Shown here: one piece after another, positions 50,161 through 60,830 of the stretch | How positions within the stretch are numbered: the stretch's first letter is position 1 | Layout of the letters: every line of letters starts with the position of its first letter | Origin: Metaphire vulgaris | Taxonomy: Eukaryota > Annelida > Clitellata > Crassiclitellata > Megascolecidae | Direction of reading: 5' to 3' | Length of the DNA: 64,000 bases | NCBI GenBank assembly: GCA_018105865.1 | Contig: CM030832.1 | Coordinates: 28,518,586-28,582,585 of the forward strand | Made by a program: the position numbers and the translations under genes | The notes under the pieces: generated by a model | Seen by the model: only the letters and a program-made list of their open reading frames with translations | Databases searched by the model: none | Told to the model about the DNA's origin: nothing

Positions 50161-51966
50161 ACCAAGTACCAAGCTGGAAACGATTCGAAGCAGACCTGGA
50201 GACACCTGGATTTGCTACTCGGTAACAAAGGTACGACTCCAGAACCGTCTTTACATTTCACTGCTGAGGACTACCATCAACATCTCGACAATAAAATCGC
50301 TGCAGTCAGAGATAAGACTAAACGACCTGTAGAGCTAGGATACGAGGCTTATTCAAAGTCTGCACTAGGATCTTTCTCAATGCCTACTATCGCTGAGGTA
50401 ATTGCGATGGTGAAAGCCATGCCTACCAAACATTGCCTTTTAGATCCAATACCTACCTGGCTACTGAAAGATTCTATAGCGACGCTGGCACCGTTCATCA
50501 CTGAGTTGCTCGTGCGGTCGCTCAGTAGCGCCGAATTTCCGGCTTCATGGAGGAAAGCTTTAGTCTTCCCACGCCTGAAGCGAACTGGCCTCGACGGCTC
50601 TGACGTCAATAACTACCGACCAGTGACGAACTTGACCTTCCTATCCAAGCTACTGGAGAGGGTAGTGAACGGGCAGTTGGTAGCATACCTGAAGAACAAC
50701 AATCTTCTGCCCAGTGAACAATCCGCCTACAGAAGGGGATATTCAACTGAGACGGCTGTTCTCCGCATCGTCAATGATATCATAGATTCGACGGCAGAGG
50801 GAAGAATGTCGCTACTGTGTCTTTTAGACCTCTCAGCGGCATTCGATACTGTGGATCATGTCATTCTACTCCGCCGTCTGGAGTCCTCCTATGGTCTAAA
50901 CGGAACAGTCCTTGAGTGGCTACAGCTATCTGGCAGAGAGGTACCAGGCCGTCCACTGGGGAGACCAGGAGTCAAATTCACGCCCAGTAGCCTGCGGGGT
51001 ACCCCAAGGGTCAGTACTGGGCCCGCTGTTATTTATTCTATATGTCGGAGATCTCGGTCGCATCATCAGTTCGTACGGACTAAATGCACACATGTATGCG
51101 GACGACGTCCAAGTCCTAGGCTCGAGCGAACCGAACGACGCGCAGCGACTACGAGCGGATCTGGAGGACTGTATCGCAGCGATTCAACGATGGGCCGAAT
51201 CGAATCGGCTGTCTCTCAATGTGAACAAAACTGAAATCATAACGTTCACTACTCCGAGACGCCACCACTTGATCAGTCACGAGCCACTCCGGATCGGGAA
51301 TGTCGACGTCGTCCCGAAACCTGAAGTTCGCCTCCTGGGTGTGATTCTGGACGAGCATCTATCCTTTGGCGGCCACCTGGATCTAGTGGTCCGGAACTGC
51401 TTCTACCACCTCAGGAGGATCAAACTACAGTAATTCGTCGATATCTGCCAACTTCGGATGTCATCAAGCTAGTCCGAGCGCTGGTCCTGAATCGGGCCGA
51501 CTACTGCAATGGAGTACTGTATGGCCTTCCAGCCAATCAGCTGCATAGGCTGCAATCGGTTCTCAATGCGTCTGCCAGGCTCATTTACGGACTAAAGTGG
51601 ACAGATCAGGTCACGCCTCTGCTTCGAGACTGTCTACATTGGCTGAAAGTTCCGGAAAGGATACTGTTCAAACGCTGCTGGCTGACGTTTAGGGCATTGT
51701 ACGACCTGACCTGCCCTGACTACCTAGCTAAGCTGGTACATAGGGTAGGGTCGGACACAGATCGTCCGAACCTAAGATCGAACCAAGGGTTAAGACTAGT
51801 GGTGCCTCCCCCAGCCAAGACCGCTAAGTTTGGGGACAGATCTCTTTCAAGGGGAAATGCCAGTGGAATTCCTCCCGGTAGACGTCAGGTCCGAAATCTC
51901 CCCGACCGTTTCGCTCAGAAACTGAAAACTTACCTTTTTAGTACGTCTTATGGAACTCGTCTGTAA
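50161..51966 (+). pseudogene. Non-LTR retrotransposon ORF2 (reverse transcriptase), 5'-truncated, two frameshifts
   Basis: The product would copy LINE RNA into DNA at the target site. Segment 1 (to about 50930) has MPTKHCLLDPIPTWLLK, NNYRPVTNLTFLSKLLERVV, EQSAYRRGYSTETA and LLDLSAAFDTVDH, which is RT motif A. Segment 2 (about 50930-51433) has GVPQGSVLGPLLFILYV and the catalytic MYADDVQVL. Segment 3 (51433-51966) has YCNGVLYGLPANQLHRLQSV, LNASARLIYGL and a stop at 51964. This order is typical of the L2/CR1 group. Each of the two frame breaks looks like a one-base loss. The endonuclease and ORF1 are missing, so the copy is dead, although the coding sequence is otherwise well preserved. Confidence 0.93.
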
Positions 51967-52020
51967 AGTGCTCTCGACTACCGCCCGAGCTTTAAGATAG
52001 CGCTATAAAAGTCGTCACTC

Positions 52021-52083
<63 letters not shown>

Positions 52084-52084
52084 G
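51967..52084 (+). mobile_element. LINE 3' UTR and (TAA)n tail
   Basis: A 55-bp UTR with TAGCGCTATAAAAGTCGTC is followed by about 20 TAA units. It links the GCGCTATATAAA tails found across the window to this LINE group. Confidence 0.88.
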
Positions 52085-52394
52085 TACTAACCGCGCTTAA
52101 CGATGCGGTGAATTACATTTTCAGGCATTGCACAAAAGTGTGTAAAATTTCTATTGTATAAATTTTAGACAATTGAAAGCAATTTTATGCCGTGTGAAAT
52201 TTCACCCTGAAGATGAATATTGACGCATTCATTAAATTTTCCCACCAACACAAGAAAGACTGTTTTGAAGCCCTATCATTGTGCGGATGCAATGGTCTTT
52301 GCACTTGAACTACAGTAGTTGATCCAAACTTAAAATCATGTGTGGATGGCCAAATGTTAATTAATTTTACAAAGCAAAGGCGACATGGAAAGAG

Positions 52395-52398
<4 letters not shown>

Positions 52399-52458
<60 letters not shown>

Positions 52459-52466
52459 CAGAGAGA

Positions 52467-52512
<46 letters not shown>

Positions 52513-52690
52513 GAGAGAGAGACAGAGAGAGAGAGACAGAGAGAGAGACAGAGACAGAGACAGAGACAGACACATAGACACACAGGCACACACAAACAGA
52601 AAAAACTCACTGGCTCACTGACTGACACTGAGAGACAGACAGAAACAGAGAGAGATAGAGGCAGGCAGACAGACAGACAGACAGACAGAG
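52399..52690. repeat. 290-bp (GA)n/(CAGA)n purine array
   Basis: Pure GA up to 52455, then GA with CAGA units and finally (ACAG)n. Ser/Leu-rich open frames on the minus strand are artefacts. Confidence 0.96.
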
Positions 52691-52974
52691 AATCGCTTCT
52701 TTCGAAGATTACAGTATTTGGAATTCTTAGAGATTGCCAGGGCATTGAAAACGATCAATTTTCTTTTCTGCGACAAGTTAACGATAGAAAAATTTCTAAT
52801 GAGCATTCATTCTCAGAGCACTCTAAGCACTCATTACTCAATCAGTGACAAGCAGATAATAGCGCGCTCTTGCAACTCTCACCGGGCATATAATCGATAT
52901 TTGAATACATTTATTATCTGAATATTTCTTGCGTATTACTGTTTCACGTTTTTGTCGCCATTAACGAAATAGTA

Positions 52975-53055
52975 AAAGTGCAGCTCACCCGGTGGAGCGC
53001 CATTTCTGCGCCGAGATGAGCCGCCTACCTTGGTTCGACCCTGAGATGGTGAATC
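52975..53055 (+). mobile_element. tRNA-like SINE head
   Basis: GCAGCTCACCCGGTGGAGCG is A-box-like and TTGGTTCGACCCTGAG is B-box-like. No acceptor stem closes it, so a tRNA-derived SINE fragment is more likely than a gene. Confidence 0.45.
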
Positions 53056-53114
53056 ATGAGCGCACACATGTTCACATGTCTTCAGCACGATCAGAGGCAG
53101 ATTAAGAAGATAAC

Positions 53115-53202
53115 GATGAAGATGAAGATGAAAAAGAAGACGACGAAGAAGAAAATGAGAAGGAAGAAGAGGAGGAGGAGGAGGAGGAGGAGGAGGAGGA
53201 TC
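53115..53202. repeat. GAA/GGA purine tract
   Basis: GAT, GAA and GGA triplets over about 85 bp. Confidence 0.85.
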
Positions 53203-53472
53203 AGAAACTGCGTAAATGGATTAAGATTAAAGACTTTTAGCGTGTGTAATTGGAGACATCAAGTGCAGATGACTGAAGAACATCAGAATAAGGCCATAAT
53301 TATAGCGTCATTGGGATCAGTGCAGTTACTTAGGACTCGGGTCAATCAGTGCACACTAAGTGGACTCATCGCCTTCATCACAGGTCATCTCCGCTCCAAT
53401 AGCCAGTGGAAAGCCTCGGTCGACAAAGGAGGAGCCAGACACCCGTCGTCTTTTGACCGGCGCGTCTCTAAA

Positions 53473-53655
53473 CAGTGGCGGCTCCACATGGAGGCCCAGG
53501 AGCCCGTTCCCATATTGAATACCTGCCCCCAGTGACGCCCTGCTGTCGGGACCCTATACTTACTATTACATACCTACCAACAAATGGTTGGTCCCCATGC
53601 TTAGAAGCTGCCACCCCAACGGCCCCTCCACTTGCCAAATCCTGGAGCCGCCACA
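53473..53655. mobile_element. MITE, CAGTGGCGGCTCC / GGATTTGG family, copy 3
   Basis: It starts CAGTGGCGGCTCCACATGGA and ends CCAAATCCTGGAGCCGCCAC with the last two bases lost or changed. Confidence 0.85.
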
Positions 53656-53745
53656 CATTTCCACCGCTTCTTGTTTTTCCTCGTTCGTTTATAAAAAAAT
53701 ACGAGACGAGCATAGAAAGAGACTAGACGAAAAGCTACGTATATT

Positions 53746-53914
53746 CAGGGGCGTAGCCAGGAATTTGATTGGGGGAGTATAATGTGATTTGGGGGTATAA
53801 ATCTCAAAAATCTTTGAACATCTTAAAAAGCACATTGAAAATTTTAAGGTAGTCTGATTTTTTTGTGAGGGAGGGTATATATACCGATATACCCTCCCCC
53901 GTCGCTACCCCCTG
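53746..53914. mobile_element. hAT-like MITE, CAGNGGCGTAGCCAGG family, perfect duplication
   Basis: It starts CAGGGGCGTAGCCAGGAATT and ends CCCGTCGCTACCCCCTG. CGTATATT at 53738-53745 and 53915-53922 is a perfect 8-bp duplication. A TATATATACCGATATACCC block precedes the 3' end in all copies. Confidence 0.93.
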
Positions 53915-53922
53915 CGTATATT

Positions 53923-54404
53923 CTGCATTTATTTTTTTATTTACTCGATTGAATTACGTCCTTGACTTCTGACCTCTCTGCAATCCAACTGACAATTCTT
54001 TCTGATGGGGGGATGTTTTGCAGTAGTGCCAAAGAAATACACAAGAGTCCGACAGATTACAACGAGCTTCATATTAGGATTATGCGAATCAAGTAGCTAT
54101 CCTTAATACAGTCACACTGCGAATCATTTATTAGGCTATTCTCTTAAAGTTGCGATCCTTCCATACAGAGAGAACGTACTTTCTTCAGTGGGAACACGGC
54201 GTTCCCACGCCTTTTTGCCAGATTCCTTTACGTCGATATGCAATGATGCGTGTTTTTTTACTTACAAACTTACTTACAATCAGTTCTTTTTTGTAATTTT
54301 TTTCAGTGGGAACGCACGATAACAGCGTAAATTAATTACAGTTCCAAAACAATGTGCTGCATTGTGTATAAATATTCCAAGTAGCCTACTATTACTCTAC
54401 TAAT
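53923..54404. other. No gene recognised
   Basis: AT-rich. A stretch around 54190-54240 (GGCGTTCCCACGCC) resembles intron 3 of FGFR near 4730 and marks an unresolved repeat. Confidence 0.4.
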
Positions 54405-54857
54405 ATCGTTGATATGAAGCAGTATGGTCGAACCAGAGGACGTAGAATGAGACTGTTCAAGAAACGGGTTGACAGACACCAGTGTCGGCTCCATAGGAGG
54501 GGCACGGGGCCCCGTGCCCTCCTATTGAGTGCCTGCCCCCCAGTGGCCCCCTGTTGGTGCCCTATACTTAATACTACATACCTAACAACAAATTGTTGGC
54601 TCCTCCATGATTAGAAGTTGCCACCTCAACGGCCTTCCCCCACTCGCCAAATCCTGGAGCCGCCACTGGCAGACACAAACAGCACTTTTTTAGTGCAAGA
54701 GTGGTGGACAGATGGAATGAACTGGATGAGAGGGTAGTAATGGCCACAACAGTGTGAACGAGTTCAAAATAAACCTCAGTAGTTTAGGATATTAGATTGG
54801 ACGGGAACAACAGTGGTTCTCACACAGGGCAGTCTCTACTGAACCACTTTAAAACCT

Positions 54858-54860
<3 letters not shown>
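54405..54860 (+). pseudogene. LINE ORF2 C-terminus and 3' UTR, interrupted by a MITE
   Basis: Before the MITE the frame reads GRRMRLFKKRVDRH; after it HFFSARVVDRWNELDERVV and NEFKIN. This is the typical C-terminus of CR1-like LINEs (RVVDxWNxLPxxVV ... NSFK). The 3' UTR CAGTGGTTCTCACACAGGGC and CTGAACCACTTTAAAACC ends in an AT tail. Confidence 0.75.
54480..54667. mobile_element. MITE, CAGTGGCGGCTCC / GGATTTGG family, inserted in a LINE
   Basis: It starts CAGTGTCGGCTCCATAGGAG and ends CCAAATCCTGGAGCCGCCAC-TG. Flanks ACAGACAC (54472-54479) and GCAGACAC (54668-54675) are an 8-bp duplication with one mismatch. Removing it rejoins the LINE C-terminal frame. Confidence 0.88.

Positions 54861-54932
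<72 letters not shown>
54860..54932. repeat. (TA)n microsatellite at LINE tail
   Basis: About 36 TA units start at the end of the LINE 3' UTR. Confidence 0.96.
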
Positions 54933-55428
54933 TATCGATAAAGCCACTATAATTGAATATTTCCCTTTATAGCATTGCTTATTGCATGTTGTTCCACTTG
55001 ACATTAAGCGGAGCACTATAATCACGTGACTCTACGAGGACTTTTGGAACGGGAGCTGAAGCCCGCCACTCAGGTGATGTTGACCGGCAACTGGAAGTGC
55101 ACCCACTAAAATTTTGGCAGCTGACCAGACAGACGTCACCGAGGAGAGAAAGCCACGCCTGATCTATTTCTGTATGCCGCCTGACAAACAATTTATGATG
55201 TTTACGGTGCATGAACCGAGCCGTTAAAGTGCTCAAGTACAGAAAGTTCATCCAACCTTAACGCGTCTCTCCGACAGGAAGTGACGAAAGCAGGCGTCTA
55301 CCGTCGACTGCATGACGTCTTGCAATCCACAGACGAGAGTGCGACTTTTACTCTCAGTTTCAGTTCAGATTACCTTTAGGATTTGAAACTAATAATATTC
55401 TCTCCCCCCACTCACCCTTTCCCTCCAT
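54933..55428. other. No gene recognised
   Basis: An open minus-strand stretch (54979-55251) was examined and has no recognisable domain. Nothing else is supported. Confidence 0.4.
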
Positions 55429-55429
55429 C

Positions 55430-55612
55430 TATGTCCTGTCTGTCTGTCTGTCATTCTTCCGCTGTCTCTCTGTCTCTTCTCTCTCAGTCTGTCTCTGTCT
55501 CTCTGCCTCTCAACGCGCTCTGTCTTTGTTCCTCTCTGTCTCTGTTTACTTTGTTTCTCTGTCTGTCTGTATCTGTCTGCCTCTCTGTCTCTCACTGTTT
55601 CTGTCTCTCTCA
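55430..55612. repeat. TCTG/TCTC-rich tract
   Basis: Irregular CTGT and TCTC units over about 180 bp. Confidence 0.88.
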
Positions 55613-55975
55613 GCGCCACCACATTAAGTCGGCTTCCTCGTTGTACCCTTCGACTACCACTGTTATGCTTTTCAAAGAACACCAAACTTAACCGCGGAAA
55701 TTAAAAGCATTAGTCTCGTTCGTCAGGTCGTCATGGAAACCTCGCGGCGCACCTGCCATGCCTTTGGTTCGAACGACTTCTATCTGTCCAGAGAAATCAA
55801 TCCGTTGAGTGAAGCAAACGAACTCAATTGACGTACGGTGGGCTGCTGGTCAATGGGACTAAATTTGTCCGCGACGCTTCGAATCGCTTTTAAGGGAAAG
55901 GAAGTAGCTCCTCCCCCAGTTAATTTTGTTTTCAGGAAATTCTGTCTCAGTCGTCTCCGACTTTGAAGCACGAAG

Positions 55976-56430
55976 CAGTGGCGTAGCCGGGGGAGGTTAA
56001 ACCCCCTTTGACTGCCCGACCCAAAATGTTTTCATTGTTTGACACATCTTTTATTTTCGGACGCGCTTCTGGGGTTAAAACCCTCCTTGGCTGCCCTGGA
56101 CCAAAAATTTGACAGCAAACGCAATTAAGGGTAAGGTGACAAGCAGGGGCGTAGCCAGGAATTTGATTGGGGGTATAATGTGATTTGGAGGTATAAATCT
56201 TTAAAAACCTTAAAAAACACATAAAAAATTAAGAGTAGCCTGATTGGGGTATATATACCGATATACCCCCGTCGCAAAGCCTTGGTGACAAGCTTTTTTG
56301 CTTGTCAGTATTGACGAAGGAGATCACACGAAGATGAAGGAATATGAAGATGACCTTTTTTGCTTGTTAAGATTTTTCGAAGTTGGAAATCATAATAACC
56401 CCCCTTCCGGAAATCCTGGCTATGCCACTG
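55976..56430. mobile_element. MITE with CAGTGGCGTAGCC termini, carrying a nested MITE
   Basis: It starts CAGTGGCGTAGCCGGGGGAG and ends AATCCTGGCTATGCCACTG. Without the inner element (56145-56284) it is about 310 bp. It carries GACCTTTTTTGCTTGTTAAG near its 3' end. No clear target duplication. Confidence 0.75.
56145..56284. mobile_element. Nested hAT-like MITE, CAGNGGCGTAGCCAGG family
   Basis: It starts CAGGGGCGTAGCCAGGAATT and ends CCCGTCGCAAAGCCTTG. GTGACAAG at 56137-56144 and 56285-56292 is a perfect 8-bp duplication; the target site is the GTGACAAG part of the outer element's internal motif. Confidence 0.93.
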
Positions 56431-56439
56431 ACAGGCAGT

Positions 56440-57060
56440 GATTCCTTAACGAATTCCTGGATCAAAATCTACATGAATTTAACACATACATTCATGAAAA
56501 TTATTATTAAAATATCTATTAAAGCAGTATAAGATTAGCAGATTTCATTTACTTCATAGCAGACTATCAAAGCAATTGCAGTTATTAAAATTGTCAAGTA
56601 CCGGTTATTCAAATCTAGCACACAAAAACCTCAACTCATAATTGAAAAGACACAATAATAAAAAGTTTTGCTTAACAACTTATAACAGTTCTTTCCATAA
56701 TCAAATATTCACATTTAAATAGTAAATTTGTATTTAAAATGTCATTAACATACAGTACCGGTAAGTCATATTTAAATGAAAATCTATTTGAATGCAAACA
56801 CTTGACCAAATTAAACGACAACTCGACATATTGCATAAAGTAATAATATAAAACATTTAGCACATTTCTGAGGCAAATATCCCTCTTCCTTAAGTAAGTG
56901 AAAAATTTCAGGATGTTAGAATAATGTCTACGACAAATATGAATCCAGTAGTAAATGATTACGATATCTGCTAAATAAATCAGATCATTCATATTGAGAC
57001 TTTTCTATATGCAATCTTTGCTTCTACAAAATCACTTAAAACTTGAATTCCTAATGTACC
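56440..57060. other. No gene recognised
   Basis: Very AT-rich with scattered ACAGTACCGGTAA motifs (56751). No supported feature. Confidence 0.4.
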
Positions 57061-57273
57061 CAGGGCCAGATTAAGGTCAGAGTGGGCCTGGGGCTGAAAA
57101 AAAGGCCGTCACCTATACTGAAAATCTCTGAGAAGCAAATAAAAAGGCTATCTCCCTTCCAAATCGTGCTGACAAGCAAAAAAAGGTTATTTCGAAAATC
57201 GGTGGGCCTATTTTCATGATGGGCCGGGGGGGGGGGCTACAGCCCCCTCAGCCCCCGCCTTAAAATGACCCTG
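57061..57273. mobile_element. hAT-like MITE, CAGGGCCAGATTAAGG termini
   Basis: The ends are CAGGGCCAGATTAAGG and CCTTAAAATGACCCTG. AATGTACC at 57053-57060 and 57274-57281 is a perfect 8-bp duplication. Inside is GACAAGCAAAAAAAGGTTAT, the motif shared with other families. Confidence 0.93.
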
Positions 57274-57407
57274 AATGTACCAATCATATAACCTAAAACC
57301 AACTTTTAAAATGGCAAATAACAAATATAGCAGTGCATGATCACATTTAAAAGAATGTAAGCGTGGCATTCATTGGAATAAAAATTCCAACAAAAAACGG
57401 AAAATAT

Positions 57408-57475
57408 TACAGTGGTTCTCACACAGGGCAGTCCCTACTGAACCACTTTAAACCTTGTTATATTATATTATATTA
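57408..57475 (+). mobile_element. Solo LINE 3' UTR with AT tail
   Basis: CAGTGGTTCTCACACAGGGC and CCCTACTGAACCACTTTAAA are nearly identical to the LINE end at 54811-54860. Confidence 0.75.
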
Positions 57476-57611
57476 AGCTAGGCCTAGTACCGGTATATAT
57501 TTTTAAAATATCAGAACTTGATAAGGTATATCTAATTACACAATCAAGAACATTTCACCATTTCAATCAATGAAACCAACATTTCATTAGCGGCAATGAG
57601 TTTTTAAAAAA

Positions 57612-58521
57612 TCAAGGCCCGCTACTGGCAGCATGACTGAATTGAAGAGGAGACTTACGCCGCTGTGAATTGTAAAGCGGAGAAAAAGCCGAAAATGGTA
57701 CGGCATGACTGTCGGCCCACTGCGTACAGTTTTGCGTAGACATGAAGATGCGAGCAAGGGCTATGCAGTCGTCTTCGGCAGTGTGCGATCCACTCGGATA
57801 ACAGCCGAGAACCCGCAGGTGTATCTCTCCGAGGCGATACGATACGCGCTTCTTAGTGTAGTTCCCGGCGTGACGATCTTTCAGCTCATCCTGCAATACA
57901 GCAACTTTACTCTGTACTGAAAAGGTTCCATTTTCTGTGATCATCTGTTGATTTTTTCGAGAAATTAAACTGGTGTCAGTAGACGTTGTAGAATGACATG
58001 AACCCTCTGATGTTGATGATTCTCTTGCAGATTCACTGTTCGTGCTAATAGCGCCTTTCAAGTTGACATCCACGATTTTTGCCACGTCAGCCAATGAAGT
58101 TGAGTTTTCCATCACCGATGCAACTTCACGACAAGAAGTTCTTACTGATTCGCATCCGACCGAAGCGGAGTCATCCGTGAAGGGATGGTTCTTTTTCTTT
58201 CTTTTACTCGCCTCTGAAGGCAAATTGCAGTCGACAAATGACTTCTTTGAATTTTTGGTGAAACAATAAATTGACTTCTGTCAAGGACGGGACTACCATC
58301 AAGACATCGAAACATCTCCCACGAGTCAAGGCACAAGAGTCCTTCCGGTAAGTCGCGCTCGATTGAAAACAGTTCAGCTTTCAGCAAAGGAAAGTCAAAC
58401 CGAAATCCGTTGTGAGAAATTAGGCAAACAGGAGATTGGAGACGATGGAGAAACATTGACAACAGACTAACAAGGTCATCGTCAAAATCCTTCTGCTCCG
58501 ACAGCATGTCATTATAAAGAC
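57612..58521 (-). CDS. TREX: TREX exon 2 (Exo II, insertion, Exo III)
   Basis: The minus-strand acceptor is tttttag before GTCTTTATAATG, phase 1 as required. The stop is TGA at 57612-57614. The frame before the T5/A5 run (58252-58256) and the frame after it differ by one base; their sum with one added base is divisible by three. Confidence 0.85.
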
Positions 58522-59080
58522 CTAAAAAACACACATGCATATGACTAGAAGGTATTTTTATGATTATGGTGGTAATTTCAGTAAAACACAAAACTAAAAA
58601 ATATTATATCTCCCAAGAAATATAAGCACATTTCACATAATTACTTAAATTAGATGTTTGCGGCAAAATACAAAAACAACGGCCCAGAAAAAGTTTAAAC
58701 GGACAAGCTGGAACCATAACTCTGAAGACTAAAGAGTGAAGAGTGCAAAAAAGTAAAGGAGTGAAGAAAATCTAGAAACTAGTATTTACAGCAAATATGA
58801 AATGAGGAATTACTTTACTTAATTTGATTATCCAACCTGTCAAGTTAGCAGCTTCCAATGAAATGGTCTTCATGGGATTTATGCACACCGTCAGTTTGTT
58901 AACAACTCGAGGCAGGAAATTGCAGCGATCGTCTGCATTTAAACCTTGCATGTCATAGGCGGCATTCTGTAAAGATGATCGGTGAACTGCCAATAGACTT
59001 ATCTCTGTTATACGAGGTTTGTTGAACAACCCAGTTCCCTCGAGATCAAAGAAGACGAATGTTTGAATCTCCGTTGCCAT
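57612..59080 (-). CDS. TREX: TREX-type 3'-5' DNA exonuclease (DEDDh), two exons, one apparent frameshift
   Basis: TREX enzymes degrade DNA 3' ends and, in vertebrates, limit self-DNA sensing. Exon 1 (59080-58837) has Exo I FFDLEGTGL (Asp12, Glu14) and LLAVHR. After a 315-bp intron, exon 2 (58521-57612) has Exo II SHNGFRFDFPLLKAE (Asp124) and Exo III GSHTAEDDCIALA (His328, Asp333 in the joined frame), then WADSHAVPFSAFSPLY as in mammals. All catalytic residues are present. About 140 Ser/Thr/Lys-rich residues are inserted between Exo II and Exo III, with an SKRKKKNH nuclear-localisation-like patch. It lacks the C-terminal membrane anchor of TREX1, so is more TREX2-like, but at about 384 residues is longer. 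The frame changes once at the T5 run 58252-58256; one extra base would restore it. It is either a sequence error, an allele or a young pseudogene. Confidence 0.88.
58837..59080 (-). CDS. TREX: TREX exon 1 (Exo I motif)
   Basis: Minus-strand ATG at 59078-59080 and 81 codons plus one base. The donor is ACAG followed by gttgga. The first ATG gives the expected TREX N-terminus, with the Exo I motif at residue 10. Confidence 0.9.
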
Positions 59081-59995
59081 TGTCTATCAGTTGCGATCAG
59101 AGCCTCACAGAACCTACAACATTATTAGGAATTTTGCAGATCAGCAATTACTGGATATATTCAATTTTTCTTATCTATTTGCTATATTTTGATTAAAACA
59201 GACTAATCCTTGTATTACTTTACGTTATTTTACAAAACTGACTGAATTTCTGGTTTTGAAAAAATTGTATTCCTTTTAATCATTTTGTACATGAGCGTAA
59301 AGAGAGTCAAAATAAAGTTTCAGTTCAGTTCTTAATCAAACAAATAAGTCAAGTTGGCTAAAAGTCAAAATAATGATTTAGTGGAATACGCAGTAGGGTT
59401 ACCAGGTAAACAGGCACCATTCATCTGCTCCTCCTTTCTTACCAAGCAAACTATGAAAGCCAAGGTCTAACTTCTTTGCTAAGCAACTCCTAAACCAGGA
59501 GTGTCTCGGTGAAGAAGCTTAAAAGGCGCTATACAACACCTCCATCATATCGGAGCACACGGCGAACCTTGATATGCCAACAGACCATTTCAACTTCCAC
59601 TCCGTGCCGGCGGATATGTTACTGCATGAAAAATGGAATCTCTGAGCGTCCGAATATTACACCCGGGTCGATAATACAGCTCCCGTTCTCAGAGCTAGCG
59701 TTACTAAACCGCGAAAGTTAGAGATTTTAATAGATTTTAAACCGTCATTATCTTTCTAAACTCGTGATAAGCATAATATCTAAGTTAGATCACGTCTAGT
59801 CTAGTGTTTAACTATTGGAAACGGTCGAAGCGGTTACGTGAAATTATCTTCGACGGATATTCAACAAACGAAATCACACTTTTCAGCTTTCAAAACAGAA
59901 AGCGAAAGTTTTTCGAGGAATTCCTATTGGCCTGCTTAAACCACTGTTCATTGGCTGTAATTAGGTTAAATTCTTGCAGGTACCTTAAGTAAGTA
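59081..59995. other. 5' flank of the TREX gene
   Basis: A minus-strand promoter is expected here, but I see no clear TATA box. No other supported feature. Confidence 0.4.
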
Positions 59996-60095
59996 AGCAA
60001 AATCTCTCTAATTTCTATAGCGCTTTTATGCAGTACCGCAGTAGCTGCTTATTCTTAGGCGCTTAATTTAAATATGAAATAGCTGTAGCTAAGAG
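59996..60095 (-). mobile_element. LINE/SINE 3'-tail relic
   Basis: GCAAAATCTCTCTAATTTCT, ATAGCGCTTTTATGCAGTAC and GCAGTAGCTGCTTATTCTTA then GGCGCTTAATTTAAATATGA; family of 15600-15720 inverted. Confidence 0.6.
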
Positions 60096-60316
60096 TGGTG
60101 GTCAGTCAGTCAGTCAGGTCATTTTATCCAAGGCCCATTGTGATAGCGCTTAAATATAATATTGGTCTAATAATCACTACAGCGCTATGCATTGTGTCTA
60201 TTACCATTACAGTAGGCCCCTATACATATTAAATTATTAATGTCTACTCCGAGCTCGTGGGCTGGTAAGTAGGCCTACCGGAGGATCGAACCCAGGTTGC
60301 ACGCAAAGATATCTTC

Positions 60317-60694
60317 TCACTGGAAATATTCAATAAATAGGCTTAGGTCTTGAGAAGAGCAGAGCAGATTTCCACGAATCGTATCTGAAGATTCTTTTAA
60401 CAGTTCAACAGGCACGTGTCTGCGGGTTCTGAGTAGTCCATGCGTACGGGACGGTGGTCCAGACCAGAAGTGATTGTGGCTTGAGCCGAGCGCAGGACAC
60501 CTCGACCGCAGAACGACCTTTACGGTCCGCACATTCGCAGACTTCTTTAGGCCTACCAAGCATTTTGCTGACTGATTCCGCAGAGCGATGACCACTGGCT
60601 CTGTTATCTCCTTCTGGATGAGCAGAACAACTGGTAGGCCTATATGAGGCGCTGCTTCCTGGCTGAACTCTAGAGATGTTTCGCGGGAGGACAT
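60317..60694 (-). other. Unassigned 125-codon open frame
   Basis: An open minus-strand frame of moderate length and mixed composition. I recognise no motif and no splice context. It may be chance. Confidence 0.15.
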
Positions 60695-60713
60695 ACGTTT
60701 GACTTAAAACCTC

Positions 60714-60741
60714 TGTCTCTGTCTCTGTCTCTGTCTCTCTG

Positions 60742-60775
<34 letters not shown>

Positions 60776-60830
60776 ATTCTCTCTCCCTCTGTCTGTCTCT
60801 GTCTCTTTCTGTCTTTCTTTCTGGTCTCCC
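60714..60830. repeat. (TCTG)n/(TC)n tract
   Basis: TCTCTG units over about 115 bp; a further TC/TCCA-rich tract lies at 61075-61225. Confidence 0.9.

Noticed and set aside
52185..52848. Long Ser/Leu-rich and Arg/Glu-rich open frames on both strands
   Set aside because: They are translations of the (GA)n/(CAGA)n array.
54979..55251. 90-codon minus-strand open frame
   Set aside because: Composition is protein-like in its first part, but I recognise no motif and see no splice or neighbour support.
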